Below the pieces are notes generated by a model, which was not told the origin of the DNA, ran no database searches, and worked only from the letters and a program-made list of their open reading frames with translations. DNA of 64,000 nucleotides, taken from the NCBI GenBank assembly GCA_965203855.1, contig CBDBDN010000005.1:496001-560000 (forward strand). Direction: 5' to 3'. Each line of letters begins with the position of its first letter. Positions within the stretch are counted from its first letter, which is position 1. A program made the position numbers and the translations under genes. Of the stretch, positions 24,417 to 33,001 are shown piece by piece. This DNA is from Bin87 sp965203855 (GTDB lineage: Bacteria > Chloroflexota > Dehalococcoidia > Lucifugimonadales > UBA3495).

Positions 24417-25439
24417 ATGATGTCCAACCGGCCTTACGCCTCAACTGCCTACGCTATGCCGGACGCCGGCGGCGGAGCGTCTAGGACGCCGCCGACTCTG
24501 GAGGCGGCGCAAGAGTACTGCGCCCGGTTGGCGCGCCGTCATTATGAAAACTTTAATGTGGGCGGCCGGATTACGCCCAAAGACAAACGACCCGATGTTT
24601 ATGCCATCTATGCCTGGTGCCGCACCGTGGACGATTTAGGCGACGAAACATTTTCCGATGACCCGGCGGGCGGGGCGGCCAAGGCCGGGCGGTTGCGCTC
24701 TGATATAGCCCGGCGCCGGCTGGCGCGGCTGGACTGGTGGGAATCGGAACTGGAGTCGGCTTATAATGGACAGCCGACGCATCCCGTCGCCGTGGCCTTG
24801 CAGCATACGGTGGCTCGGTTCGACATTCCTGCGGAGCCGTTTCGGCGACTGATTGAGGCCAACCGCATTGACCAGGGCGTAGGGCGGTTTGCGACGATGG
24901 ATGAAGTTCTGCATTACTGCCGGCATTCCGCCAATCCGGTCGGGCATTTGTATTTGTATCTTTTCGGGTATGCGGATGCGGAACGGCAGCGGCTGGCCGA
25001 TTACACCTGCACGGCATTGCAGCTGGCTAATTTCTGGCAGGATGTGGCGCGCGATTACCGCGACCGGGGCCGCATCTACCTGCCGCAAGATGATATGGCG
25101 CGTTACGGCGTGTCGGAGGAGGATATTGCCAACGGGGTTTGCCGCGACGAGTTCCGGCGGCTGCTGCGCCGGGAATGCGACTTTGCGATGGATTTGTTCC
25201 GGCAAGGCGCGCCGCTGGTCGGCACGCTGGAACGACGCGCCCGTCTGCCCGTAGCCCTGTTCACACGCGGCGGCGCAGCCGTGCTGGAGGCCATCCGCAA
25301 ACAGGATTACGATGTGCTGGCGCATCGTCCGCGCATCTCCGGGCGGCGGAAAGGCTGGCTGCTGGCGTCGGCATGGTTGAGCAGCCGGCTGGGTATGGGC
25401 TATGGAATGCCGGCGGCGTCAAGGGCAGCGGAACTATGA
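24417..25439 (+). CDS. hpnC: Hydroxysqualene synthase HpnC
   Basis: A 340-residue squalene/phytoene synthase-fold enzyme. In the HpnCDE route, HpnC turns presqualene diphosphate into hydroxysqualene. The HpnC-like opening 'RRHYENFNVGGRITPKDKRPDVYAIYAWCRTVDDLGDE' includes the first Asp motif (DDLGDE). The second is NFWQDVARDYRDRGRIYLP. The start at 24417 (or the adjacent ATG 24420) overlaps nothing. Its stop overlaps the hpnD start by ATGA, showing translational coupling. Confidence 0.87.
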   Translation: MMSNRPYASTAYAMPDAGGGASRTPPTLEAAQEYCARLARRHYENFNVGGRITPKDKRPDVYAIYAWCRTVDDLGDETFSDDPAGGAAKAGRLRSDIARRRLARLDWWESELESAYNGQPTHPVAVALQHTVARFDIPAEPFRRLIEANRIDQGVGRFATMDEVLHYCRHSANPVGHLYLYLFGYADAERQRLADYTCTALQLANFWQDVARDYRDRGRIYLPQDDMARYGVSEEDIANGVCRDEFRRLLRRECDFAMDLFRQGAPLVGTLERRARLPVALFTRGGAAVLEAIRKQDYDVLAHRPRISGRRKGWLLASAWLSSRLGMGYGMPAASRAAEL

Positions 25440-26335
25440 ATACGCCGCCCGTATCTGCCGCCGCTGCGCCGTCGCCGGCGGTCCTGGCCGCCGCCTATGC
25501 GGAATGCCGGCAGATTACCCGCCGGGAGGCGCGCAATTTTTACTTCGCTTTCCTGACTTTGCCGGCGCGGCGGCGGCGGGCTATTTATGTAGCCTACGCT
25601 TTCTGCCGCTATTGCGATGACGCCGTGGACGCCGCCGGAACTGCGGACGCCAAGATGGCGCGGGTCAATCAACTGCGCGCACAGCTGGACGCCGCCTATG
25701 CCGGGTATGCCGACACCCCGCTGTTCATCGGGCTGGCCGATGTGGCCGCCGCCTATGCGATACCGCAGCAGTATTTCAGCGCAGTGCTGGACGGGGTAGA
25801 AAGCGACTTGGTGAAAACCCGCTACGCCGATTTTGCCGAACTGCGCCGCTACTGCTATCAGGTGGCATCTGCCGTCGGCCTGGTCTGCATTCACATTTTC
25901 GGATGCCGGATTAATGACGAATCCCGGCAGCGCGCTATTGACCTGGGGCTGGCAATGCAGCTCACCAACATTTGCCGGGATGTGAGAGAGGATTGGGATT
26001 TGGGGCGGGTTTATCTGCCGCAGGATGAGCGGGACAGTTTCGGCGTCAGCGAGGATGACCTGGCGGCGGGAGTTGTAACGCCGCAGTTCGCCGGATTGAT
26101 GCAGTATCAGATTGAACGGGCGCGCTATTATTTTGCCAGCGGACGCCGGCTGCTGCCCTACCTGCCGCGCCGCTCCCGGGCTTGTCCGGCCGCTTTGGGG
26201 CTGATTTACGGCCGCGTCCTGGATCGTATTGAGATGCGGGGCGGCGATGTTTTCAGCGAGCGCATCAGCCCGGGAAAGGGCGAAAAGGTGCGGCTGATGG
26301 CCCGCGCCTGGCTTACCGCCCCGCTGCTGAATTGA
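25436..26335 (+). CDS. hpnD: Presqualene diphosphate synthase HpnD
   Basis: A 299-residue trans-isoprenyl diphosphate synthase joining two farnesyl diphosphates to presqualene diphosphate. 'REARNFYFAFLTLPARRRRAIYVAYAFCRYCDDAVD' carries the first Asp-rich motif and is typical of HpnD. The second is NICRDVREDWDLGRVYLPQDE. A long frame opens 297 bases earlier inside hpnC, but the ATG at 25436, overlapping the hpnC stop, is the natural start. The end overlaps the next gene (TTGA). Confidence 0.9.
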   Translation: MNTPPVSAAAAPSPAVLAAAYAECRQITRREARNFYFAFLTLPARRRRAIYVAYAFCRYCDDAVDAAGTADAKMARVNQLRAQLDAAYAGYADTPLFIGLADVAAAYAIPQQYFSAVLDGVESDLVKTRYADFAELRRYCYQVASAVGLVCIHIFGCRINDESRQRAIDLGLAMQLTNICRDVREDWDLGRVYLPQDERDSFGVSEDDLAAGVVTPQFAGLMQYQIERARYYFASGRRLLPYLPRRSRACPAALGLIYGRVLDRIEMRGGDVFSERISPGKGEKVRLMARAWLTAPLLN

Positions 26336-27789
26336 CTGCGACTGCGCCGCCGGCCCCCGGTTCCGCCGCCCGTTCTGTCGTGATAATCGGCGGCGGTTTG
26401 GCGGGCATCGCCGCCGCGGTGCGCCTGGCCGAGGCCGGCTGGCGGGTTACGCTGCTGGAAGCGCGGCGCACGCTGGGGGGGCGCGTCTTTTCCTTTGACG
26501 ATCCCGCCGGAAACGAGAGCGCGCTGGACAATGGACAGCACGTAATCGTGGGGGCGTGCGGCGCTTTTATTGATTTCCTGCAACACATCGGAGCGTGGCA
26601 GTACTGGCATCTGCAACCGCAGCTGGACGCTCCGATTTATGACCGCAGCGGCCGGCGGGGACGGCTGTACGGCGTCAACCTGCCGGCGCCGGCGCATTTG
26701 CTGCCGTCTTTCGTGGCATATCCCCATCTGAATGGACGGGAAAAGCTGCGCGCCGTGCGGGGACTGCTGGCGGCGATGCGGGCCCGGCGCAGCGATCCGG
26801 CTCTGGAGCAAACCTCTTTCTGCCAGTGGCTGCGGGCTAACGGGCAGTCGGAACGCGCCATCCGCAACCTGTGGAATGTGCTGATTGAAGGGACGCTGAA
26901 CGACAAAGTGGGCGAGGTCAGCGCGGCGATGGGCTTGATGATTATCCAAGATGGGCTGCTGCAATCGCGCCGGGCCGCCAACATTGGCTACCCGACGGTT
27001 CCCTTGCAGGATGCGGTGGGACGGCCGGCGTGCCGGTTTCTGCAAGCGCGCGGCGTCCAGGTGCGGCCCGGCGGCCCGGCGCGCCGCATTGATATTGCCG
27101 CCGACGGCGCAGTGTGCGGCGTCAGCGCCGGCGATGGAATGACGGTATCCGCCGACGCTTATATCAGCGCCGTTCCGTTCTGGACGCTGCCGGGGCTGCT
27201 GCCGGCGGCGTTGGCATCCCGTGAACCTTTCGCCGGCATCGCCCGGTTGGAAAGCGCGCCTATCGTCAACATTCATTTGCGCTACGACCGTCCGATAATG
27301 TCCGAGCATTTCTGCTATTTTGTGGACAGCCCTTTGCAGTGGGTTTTCAATCGTTCCGCCATACACGGATATGACGGCGGCGGCGGCAGCCAGGAGCTTA
27401 CGGTGTCCATCAGCGCGGCGTGGGAGTATATTGACGGCGACCGGGCGGAGCTGGCGGCGGGCACTGATGCCGAAGTGCGGCGGGTGTTTCCGGCGGCGGC
27501 TTCTGCGGTTCTCGGCGGCGTCAGCGTGGTCAAGCAGCGCAACGCTACATTGCGCTGCCGGCCTGGGGCCGCCGGCTGGCGCCCAGGGCCGGTTACGCCG
27601 GTTCCGAACCTGTTCCTGGCCGGCGAATGGACGGCTACGGGATGGCCGTCAACTATGGAGAGTGCGATAATCAGCGGCTATAATGCGGCGGCGGCGGTGA
27701 TGGCGGCAGATTTACCCGTCAACCCGAATCGCAATAGTCCGAACCTCGATAATCCGAATCGCAACGCCGGGGGCGCAGCAAGTGACTGA
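26332..27789 (+). CDS. hpnE: Hydroxysqualene dehydroxylase HpnE
   Basis: A 485-residue FAD-dependent amine-oxidase-fold protein that reduces hydroxysqualene to squalene, completing the HpnCDE route. The dinucleotide-binding motif is IIGGGLAGIAAAVRLAEAG (about 18-36), followed by 'LEARRTLGGRVFSF' and a C-terminal 'NLFLAGEWTATGWPSTMESAIISG' FAD site. The likely start is TTG 26332, overlapping the hpnD stop. The GTG start of the aldolase gene overlaps its 3' end by eight bases. Confidence 0.9.
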   Translation: MTATAPPAPGSAARSVVIIGGGLAGIAAAVRLAEAGWRVTLLEARRTLGGRVFSFDDPAGNESALDNGQHVIVGACGAFIDFLQHIGAWQYWHLQPQLDAPIYDRSGRRGRLYGVNLPAPAHLLPSFVAYPHLNGREKLRAVRGLLAAMRARRSDPALEQTSFCQWLRANGQSERAIRNLWNVLIEGTLNDKVGEVSAAMGLMIIQDGLLQSRRAANIGYPTVPLQDAVGRPACRFLQARGVQVRPGGPARRIDIAADGAVCGVSAGDGMTVSADAYISAVPFWTLPGLLPAALASREPFAGIARLESAPIVNIHLRYDRPIMSEHFCYFVDSPLQWVFNRSAIHGYDGGGGSQELTVSISAAWEYIDGDRAELAAGTDAEVRRVFPAAASAVLGGVSVVKQRNATLRCRPGAAGWRPGPVTPVPNLFLAGEWTATGWPSTMESAIISGYNAAAAVMAADLPVNPNRNSPNLDNPNRNAGGAASD

Positions 27790-28444
27790 CCAGTGGCAGC
27801 AGCAGCGGCAGGAATTGACCGAGGCCACCCGTGAAATGTACCGGCGCGGGCTGGTAGGGGCCTACTCCGGCAACACGAGCCGGCGCCTCACCGGAACCGG
27901 GGCCGACGGCTTGCTGCTGGTCACGCCAACGCACCATCCCTATTATCGCTTGCAGCCTGATGAGCTGGTGGTGGTTGACCTGGAGGGCCGGCCGGTTGCG
28001 GAGAGAGGCCTTAAGCCGTCATCGGAAACGCGGCTGCACCTGGAAATCTACCGCCAGCGTCCCGATGTGCAGGCGGTGGCGCATACGCATTCCATATATG
28101 CGTCGGTGGCGGCGGTGATTGGCCGGGACATACCGCCGTTGATTGACGAAATGCTACTGACGATTGGCGGGCCGGTGAAAGTCAGCCGGTACGCGTTTCC
28201 TGGCACGCAGGAGCTGGCGGACGCGGCCTACGCCGCCCTTGGCGACCGCAACGCGGCCCTGCTGCGGAACCATGGCGCCGTTGGGGTCGGGCCAGACATT
28301 TGGGAGGCGTTGGAAGTGTGCGATCTGGTGGAACGGCTGGCGCAAATTTTTGTGCTGGCGCGCAACTTCGGCCCGCGCGCCGCAATTCCGCTGCCCGATG
28401 ACGCTATTGAAACGGAGCTGGCAATGTTCCGGGAGCAGCGCTGA
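27782..28444 (+). CDS. Class II aldolase/adducin family protein
   Basis: 220 residues. The fuculose-phosphate-aldolase fold is recognised by 'GLVGAYSGNTSRRL', 'LVTPTHHPYYRLQPDELVVVD', the zinc ligands in 'AHTHSIYASVAA' and the third His in 'LLRNHGAVGVG'. It probably cleaves or forms a C-C bond of a phosphorylated sugar, or decarboxylates. The start GTG 27782 overlaps hpnE by eight bases. In this position it may act on the sugar-derived moiety released or attached in hopanoid side-chain metabolism, but this is only context. Confidence 0.82.
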   Translation: MTDQWQQQRQELTEATREMYRRGLVGAYSGNTSRRLTGTGADGLLLVTPTHHPYYRLQPDELVVVDLEGRPVAERGLKPSSETRLHLEIYRQRPDVQAVAHTHSIYASVAAVIGRDIPPLIDEMLLTIGGPVKVSRYAFPGTQELADAAYAALGDRNAALLRNHGAVGVGPDIWEALEVCDLVERLAQIFVLARNFGPRAAIPLPDDAIETELAMFREQR

Positions 28445-28447
28445 CCG

Positions 28448-29422
28448 ATGGCGACACAGCGTCCAACCGCGCCGGATCCGGCCGCCGTTATTGCGGTGGT
28501 CGGCACATCGTCCTACGTCGGCTCGGCCATCATGCTGCACCTGGAAGCCGAAATGTCGCAAGACGCAGCGGATGGACGCCGCCTGGTGTCGCTGGACAAC
28601 AACCCGCTGCGCTGGCCGGTGAGTCGGCTTTCGGCGCATCGCATGGGGATGGCTTACGGCGGCGAGGAAATCACGCTGGAAGCGATTCCCGATCTGCTGC
28701 GGCTGGAAACGGTGGATACGGTGGTCTATGTCGGCAGCAATTATGACGGCGCCGATGCGGCGGAACGGCTGTCGGAAACGCCGCGATGGGTAGAGGCCAG
28801 CCGCGCCGCCGGCGTGCGGCAGTTCGTGTGCCTCTCCGATTATCGGGTGTATGGCATCAAACCGGGTCATACCATACCGATTACGGAGCGGGCCGAACTC
28901 GACCGGGACGGGATACACGGCCACATCGCCGCCGCTGAACCCGACTGCGGGCCGCCGGATGATGCGACAACGCCGGACGCGATGCGAATAGCAGTACTGC
29001 GTACAGCGATGACATTAGGCCCCGGCGGCGCCAGTCCGGCGGCGGATGAATTTTTGGCCCGCCGTGTCCGCGCCGGCGGCAAACACAACCCGCCGCTGCA
29101 ATTTCTGCACGAATACGACTTGGCCTGCGCCGTGAGCGCAACGATCAAGGGGCGTCTGGCCGGCGTCTATAATCTGGCCGGCGACGGCACGATTTGCGTG
29201 CGGGATACCGCGCTTGCCGGCAAGGAATTGTCGTCCCGCTCCGGGAATCGGGCAGTCTTGCGAAGTCGCTGGGGCGGAAAATCCGGCGACCCGACGCGAT
29301 TTCCGGTAGTAATCAGCGCCGCCAAGTTCAAGCAGGCCGCCGGTTTCAAGTACAAGTATTCATCGCAGCGGGCATTGCTCTCTTATTGCAGTTCCGTTCT
29401 GCTGGAACCGGGAGTGCGCTGA
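28448..29422 (+). CDS. NAD(P)-dependent epimerase/dehydratase family protein
   Basis: 324 residues. The nucleotide-binding segment is 'VVGTSSYVGSAIMLHLEAE', which departs from the usual GxxGxxG as GTSSYVG. It is followed by 'TVVYVGSNYDG', 'AAGVRQFVCLSDYRVYG' and 'LGPGGASPAADEF'. The lack of a standard YxxxK (a Tyr is present in SDYRVYG but no Lys follows) suggests an atypical, possibly non-catalytic or NAD-binding sensor member. Its stop overlaps the next ATG (TGATG). Confidence 0.65.
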   Translation: MATQRPTAPDPAAVIAVVGTSSYVGSAIMLHLEAEMSQDAADGRRLVSLDNNPLRWPVSRLSAHRMGMAYGGEEITLEAIPDLLRLETVDTVVYVGSNYDGADAAERLSETPRWVEASRAAGVRQFVCLSDYRVYGIKPGHTIPITERAELDRDGIHGHIAAAEPDCGPPDDATTPDAMRIAVLRTAMTLGPGGASPAADEFLARRVRAGGKHNPPLQFLHEYDLACAVSATIKGRLAGVYNLAGDGTICVRDTALAGKELSSRSGNRAVLRSRWGGKSGDPTRFPVVISAAKFKQAAGFKYKYSSQRALLSYCSSVLLEPGVR

Positions 29423-30369
29423 TGCCGGCGCCATCCGACGCTGCGCCCATCCCCGTCATCATTGACACGGATCCCGGCGTTGACGATGCCATCGCCCTGC
29501 TGATGGCGCTGGCCTGCCCGATGCTGGACATTATCGGGGTTACCGCGGTGGGCGGGAATGTACCGCTGGCGCGCGCTACTCGCAATGCGCTGGCGCTGCT
29601 GGAATACGCCGGCCGGGCCGACATTCCGGTGTTTCGGGGGGCATCCCGTCCGTTGCGGGGAGCATTTCCCTACGCCCAAGAGGTGCATTCGCCGGCCGGG
29701 TTGACGCGCCGGCTGCCCAACCCGACGGTTAAGTCGGCAAAGATTAATGCGGTGCAGTTTCTGGCCGACGCGCTGGCCGCAGCGCCGGGCGCAATAACGA
29801 TTATCGCCTTGGGGCCGCTTACCAACTTGGCGCGGCTACTGCGCCGGCATCCGGCGGCGTTCCGGGGCGTCCGCAGCATCGTGGTGATGGGCGGCGGCAT
29901 CGACGTCCCCGGCAATGTTACGCCCTTTGCCGAGTTCAACTTTTACAGCGACCCGACCGCCGCGCGTTTGGTGATGGAGTCGGGCGTACCGATAACGCTG
30001 GTTGACCTGGCGGCGTGCCGGCAAGTCTATCTGACGAAAACGGAGCTGGCCGGCATCACCGCCGACAGCAGGGAAGGGCAACTGGCCGCGGAACTGCTGG
30101 ACGGCTGGTTCCGCAACGACCCCAAACGGGAGCGTTTCAACCTGTATGACCCGCTGGCGGTTGCCGCATCTATTGACGCCGGCGTGATGCACACGCGCCG
30201 CTTGGCGCTAACCGTGGCCGACGCGGATACTGCCGATGACGCATCTCTATGGGGGCAATGCCGCATCGTGGATGATGCGCCCGGCACGGTCGCGGTTGCG
30301 GATGGGGATGGCGGCGTTGACTGTGAACGGGCGCGAGCTATCATTCGCAATCTGCTAGGCTGGCGGTAA
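29422..30369 (+). CDS. Inosine-uridine-type nucleoside hydrolase
   Basis: 315 residues. The calcium-binding DTDPGVDDA motif (about residues 14-22) is the hallmark of nucleoside N-ribohydrolases. 'IIALGPLTNLARLL', 'VVMGGGIDVPGNVTPFAEFNFYSDPTAA' and 'YDPLAVAA' complete the site. It hydrolyses a nucleoside to base and ribose. ATG 29422 overlaps the previous stop by one base; a frame from 29194 exists but lies inside the upstream gene. Its association with the hopanoid cluster, where HpnG releases adenine from adenosylhopane, is noteworthy. Confidence 0.9.
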   Translation: MPAPSDAAPIPVIIDTDPGVDDAIALLMALACPMLDIIGVTAVGGNVPLARATRNALALLEYAGRADIPVFRGASRPLRGAFPYAQEVHSPAGLTRRLPNPTVKSAKINAVQFLADALAAAPGAITIIALGPLTNLARLLRRHPAAFRGVRSIVVMGGGIDVPGNVTPFAEFNFYSDPTAARLVMESGVPITLVDLAACRQVYLTKTELAGITADSREGQLAAELLDGWFRNDPKRERFNLYDPLAVAASIDAGVMHTRRLALTVADADTADDASLWGQCRIVDDAPGTVAVADGDGGVDCERARAIIRNLLGWR

Positions 30370-30413
30370 CGCTACCGCCAGTGTCCGAGATTGTCAACAA
30401 GGAGACGCCGCCA

Positions 30414-31853
30414 ATGCCGCATCCCGTTTCTATCATCATAGTAGTTTTTGACGGATTGCAGCCGGCTCAGATTACGCCGGAGCTGATGCCGAACCTGGCC
30501 CGTTTCGCCAGCGGGGGCGTGGCATTCAGTAGCCACCATCCGGCCTATCCTACCGTTACCCGCGTCAACGCCGCTACCATAGTTACCGGATGCGCTCCCG
30601 GACGGCATGGGTTATCCGGCAACACTTTTCTGGCTCGCGATTTTGCCCCTCACCGGGTCATTGGCGCATTGGAACCGACGCTCCAGGCGATTGCCGACGC
30701 CGGGCGGCCCGTGCTGCTGGCGGACACGCTGGCGGATATTCTGGGGCGGAACGGGATGGAGTACATCGCCATCGGCACTGGCACCAGCGGCAACGCCTAC
30801 CTGCATAACCCCAACGCCGCCGTGTCGGGCGGAGCGACGATTCATCCCGATTTTACGCTGCCGCGCCCGCTGAACGCTGAGCTGGCGGCGCGGTTCGGCG
30901 ACTGGCCGGAAGCGGATTTGCCCAACACGCCGCGTCTGTCGCACGCGCGCCGCATTTTGACGGAATACATTCTGCCGGAGCGACAGCCCGCCGTTGCGCT
31001 GCTCTGGTCGTCCGAACCGGACAAATCGCAGCACGAGTTCGGCGTCGGGCTTGGGGAGGTTTCCGATGCTTTGGCGGAAGCCGATGCCGAGTTCGGCATC
31101 CTGCTGGATTATCTGGAAGCGTCTGGCCGCTCTGATACTACCGATATACTGGTATTGTCCGATCATGGCTATTCCACTATCAGCGAGACTATCCCGCTGG
31201 AAACGCTGCTGCACGCGGTCGGATTTCCCGACATTGAGCAGCCCGGCGGCGTAGCAGTGGCGAATAACGGCGGCTCGGCGTTGCTGTATCTCAACGAACC
31301 GGACGCCGGCAGCGCGGGCCGGCTGGCCGGGTGGCTGATGGAGCAGCCGTTTGCGGGAGCGATTTGCGCCGCTGCAAGACTGGGGCCGGTTGCCGGCGCA
31401 CTGCCGGCGGCCCTGATTGGATGCGACGGCCTGCGTTCTCCCGACATAATGCTGTCTTTCGGCTGGAACAGCGAACCTAATGCGGCCGGCTATCCGGGTC
31501 ATGCCCCATCAACCGGGGGACGGGCCGGGCAAGGGCAGCATGGCAGTATGAGCCGGCATGAGCTGAAAAATGTCGGCTTGGCGCGCGGCCCGTCGTTCCG
31601 CAACGGTACGACGCTGGAAACGCCCACCGGCAACTGCGATGTTGCGCCTACCGTGCTGCATCTGCTGGACATCCCCATCCGGCCCGGCGCTATGGACGGG
31701 CGGATACTAACTGAAGCATTGGCCGGGGTAACGGACGTTATGCCGCAAGCCGTCGTAACCACTCACTGCGCCGAACTGGGGCAGTACCGGCAGGAAATCC
31801 AGATTAGCGCGGTTGGCGATACCCGCTATGTTGACTGGGGGAACCGGGTATAA
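30414..31853 (+). CDS. Alkaline-phosphatase-superfamily phosphodiesterase/nucleotide pyrophosphatase
   Basis: 479 residues. The N-terminal metal site and nucleophile region is 'VSIIIVVFDGLQPAQITPELMPNLARFASGG', with 'YPTVTRVNAATIVTGCAPGRHG' supplying the Thr nucleophile. 'LVLSDHGYSTISE' and 'NCDVAPTVLHLLDIP' provide the other metal ligands. Related enzymes cleave phosphodiester or pyrophosphate bonds of nucleotides or lipid head groups. ATG 30414 follows AAGGAG; an in-frame ATG at 30381 has no such signal. It is the last gene of the one-direction run started by the polyprenyl synthase. Confidence 0.85.
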   Translation: MPHPVSIIIVVFDGLQPAQITPELMPNLARFASGGVAFSSHHPAYPTVTRVNAATIVTGCAPGRHGLSGNTFLARDFAPHRVIGALEPTLQAIADAGRPVLLADTLADILGRNGMEYIAIGTGTSGNAYLHNPNAAVSGGATIHPDFTLPRPLNAELAARFGDWPEADLPNTPRLSHARRILTEYILPERQPAVALLWSSEPDKSQHEFGVGLGEVSDALAEADAEFGILLDYLEASGRSDTTDILVLSDHGYSTISETIPLETLLHAVGFPDIEQPGGVAVANNGGSALLYLNEPDAGSAGRLAGWLMEQPFAGAICAAARLGPVAGALPAALIGCDGLRSPDIMLSFGWNSEPNAAGYPGHAPSTGGRAGQGQHGSMSRHELKNVGLARGPSFRNGTTLETPTGNCDVAPTVLHLLDIPIRPGAMDGRILTEALAGVTDVMPQAVVTTHCAELGQYRQEIQISAVGDTRYVDWGNRV

Positions 31854-31878
31854 AGATACGGGCGCCGGAATATATTGG

Positions 31879-31965
31879 CGGAGGGAGTGGGATTCGAACC
31901 CACGATGCGCCGAGGCGCATAACGGTTTTCAAGACCGTCGCATTCGTCCACTCTGCCATCCCTCC
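31879..31965 (-). tRNA. tRNA-Ser (TGA anticodon)
   Basis: Minus-strand class II tRNA with a long variable arm. Acceptor GGAGGGA/TCCCTCC with discriminator G, anticodon stem CGGTC..., loop CTTGAAA (anticodon TGA), variable arm stem ATGCGCC-TC-GGCGCAT, T loop TTCGAAT. CCA is not encoded. Confidence 0.96.
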
Positions 31966-32031
31966 GCTGATTGATGACGCCATTCCAGTAGTTGGCCCGG
32001 CTATCCGGCATAATGTTCCGCTACCGGGGGG

Positions 32032-32487
32032 TTATGCGCCGGGGGCGGCGCTGCCGCTGCGCTGCTGTTGCTGCTCTTGAACATAACTTTCAAGGTCGGT
32101 GATGCGCTGCTGCATCTGGGCGATTAGGGCGGACGGGTCGGGCGTAGTGTGGCCGTTGCGGTCGGTCAGGGCAACCAGGGCGGTCATCATTTCCAGATGG
32201 CGGCGTTCTGCGGCGGCGCGTTCCTCGCGGCGTACCTGCTCGGCTTCGGCCCGGTCGGCGGCGCGCTGACGCTCGGCTTCGGCTTGGTCGGCAGCGCGCT
32301 GCCGCTCGGCTTCGGCACGGTCGGATACGCGCTGGCGTTCTGCCATTGCCTGGTCATCGTCGCGTTCCCGGCGGCGGTCGCGGCGTTCAAAATAGTAAGT
32401 CAACATTTGCGGCACTCCCAGCACGGCCAGCACAATCGCAATGTAGGCCGCCCCTTCCAGATATTGTAGCGTATTGCAGCAGTCCAT
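32032..32487 (-). CDS. Membrane-anchored coiled-coil protein
   Basis: 151 residues. One N-terminal transmembrane segment (about 13-32, AAYIAIVLAVLGVPQMLTYY) is followed by a basic stop-transfer run. A long charged helix holds three tandem near-copies of an 11-residue unit (RAEAERQRAAD), predicting a coiled coil. The C-terminus has a second heptad-like segment (IAQMQQRITDLESYVQEQ) and a Gln tract. I recognise no family. It may scaffold or tether at the membrane. ATG 32487 is chosen over a start 21 bases upstream because it fits the membrane segment. Confidence 0.6.
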   Translation of the reverse strand: MDCCNTLQYLEGAAYIAIVLAVLGVPQMLTYYFERRDRRRERDDDQAMAERQRVSDRAEAERQRAADQAEAERQRAADRAEAEQVRREERAAAERRHLEMMTALVALTDRNGHTTPDPSALIAQMQQRITDLESYVQEQQQQRSGSAAPGA

Positions 32488-32573
32488 AGTCAATCCAAAC
32501 CTTGCCAATCTTTGAATTCAGGGCCTTGAGGTTTCCGCTTATCGGACAGGAGAAGGCAACGCAGGCCGCTTAT

Positions 32574-32906
32574 TCAGCTGGGCGTAGCGTCCGCGTCGGA
32601 GAAAAAGCCTTTGTCCAGGTCGGGGTCGGCGACGCCCAACAGCCCGTTAGTGTACAGACGGCAGGAGCGCAGCCAGAGCACGAGGATGGCGTTGTTGACA
32701 TACATTTGCGGCAGTTCCCGCCCGTGCTGCTGCCGGGCATAGGCGCGGATGCCGGCCTCAAAGAACCGTTCCAGGAAAGGCGTCGGTTCGTTGTCCAGCG
32801 CGCAGGCTTCCAGTATTTCCTCCGGCGCATCCCGGCAGAGCATTTCCGGCATAGCTTCGGCCAGCCGCACATATTCGGATTCCTGTTCTCTGGCAATCAT
32901 CTGCAT
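32574..32906 (-). CDS. Hypothetical protein
   Basis: 110 residues, acidic, with no signal peptide and no motif I recognise. 'ACALDNEPTPFLERFFEAGIRAYARQQHGRELPQMYVNNAILVLWLRSCRLYTNGLLG' looks helical. ATG 32906 has no strong ribosome binding site. It lies between the NHL protein gene and the coiled-coil membrane protein gene, all on the minus strand, behind a perfect 32-bp palindrome. Function unknown. Confidence 0.5.
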   Translation of the reverse strand: MQMIAREQESEYVRLAEAMPEMLCRDAPEEILEACALDNEPTPFLERFFEAGIRAYARQQHGRELPQMYVNNAILVLWLRSCRLYTNGLLGVADPDLDKGFFSDADATPS

Positions 32907-32940
32907 AGTCCATCTACCGAATGAATACAGGATTAATACT

Positions 32941-32972
32941 GCCGGGGCGAATGATGCATCATTCGCCCCGGC
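32941..32972. terminator. Perfect 32-bp palindrome (possible terminator or binding site)
   Basis: GCCGGGGCGAATGATG is followed immediately by its exact reverse complement, with no mismatch and no spacer. It lies between the 3' end of the NHL gene and the next gene on the same strand. No T-run follows on either strand, so it may be an RNA-processing hairpin or a protein site, not an intrinsic terminator. Confidence 0.6.
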
Positions 32973-33001
32973 ACAACGATGGCCGGCGTTGGCGCGCTGC
33001 G

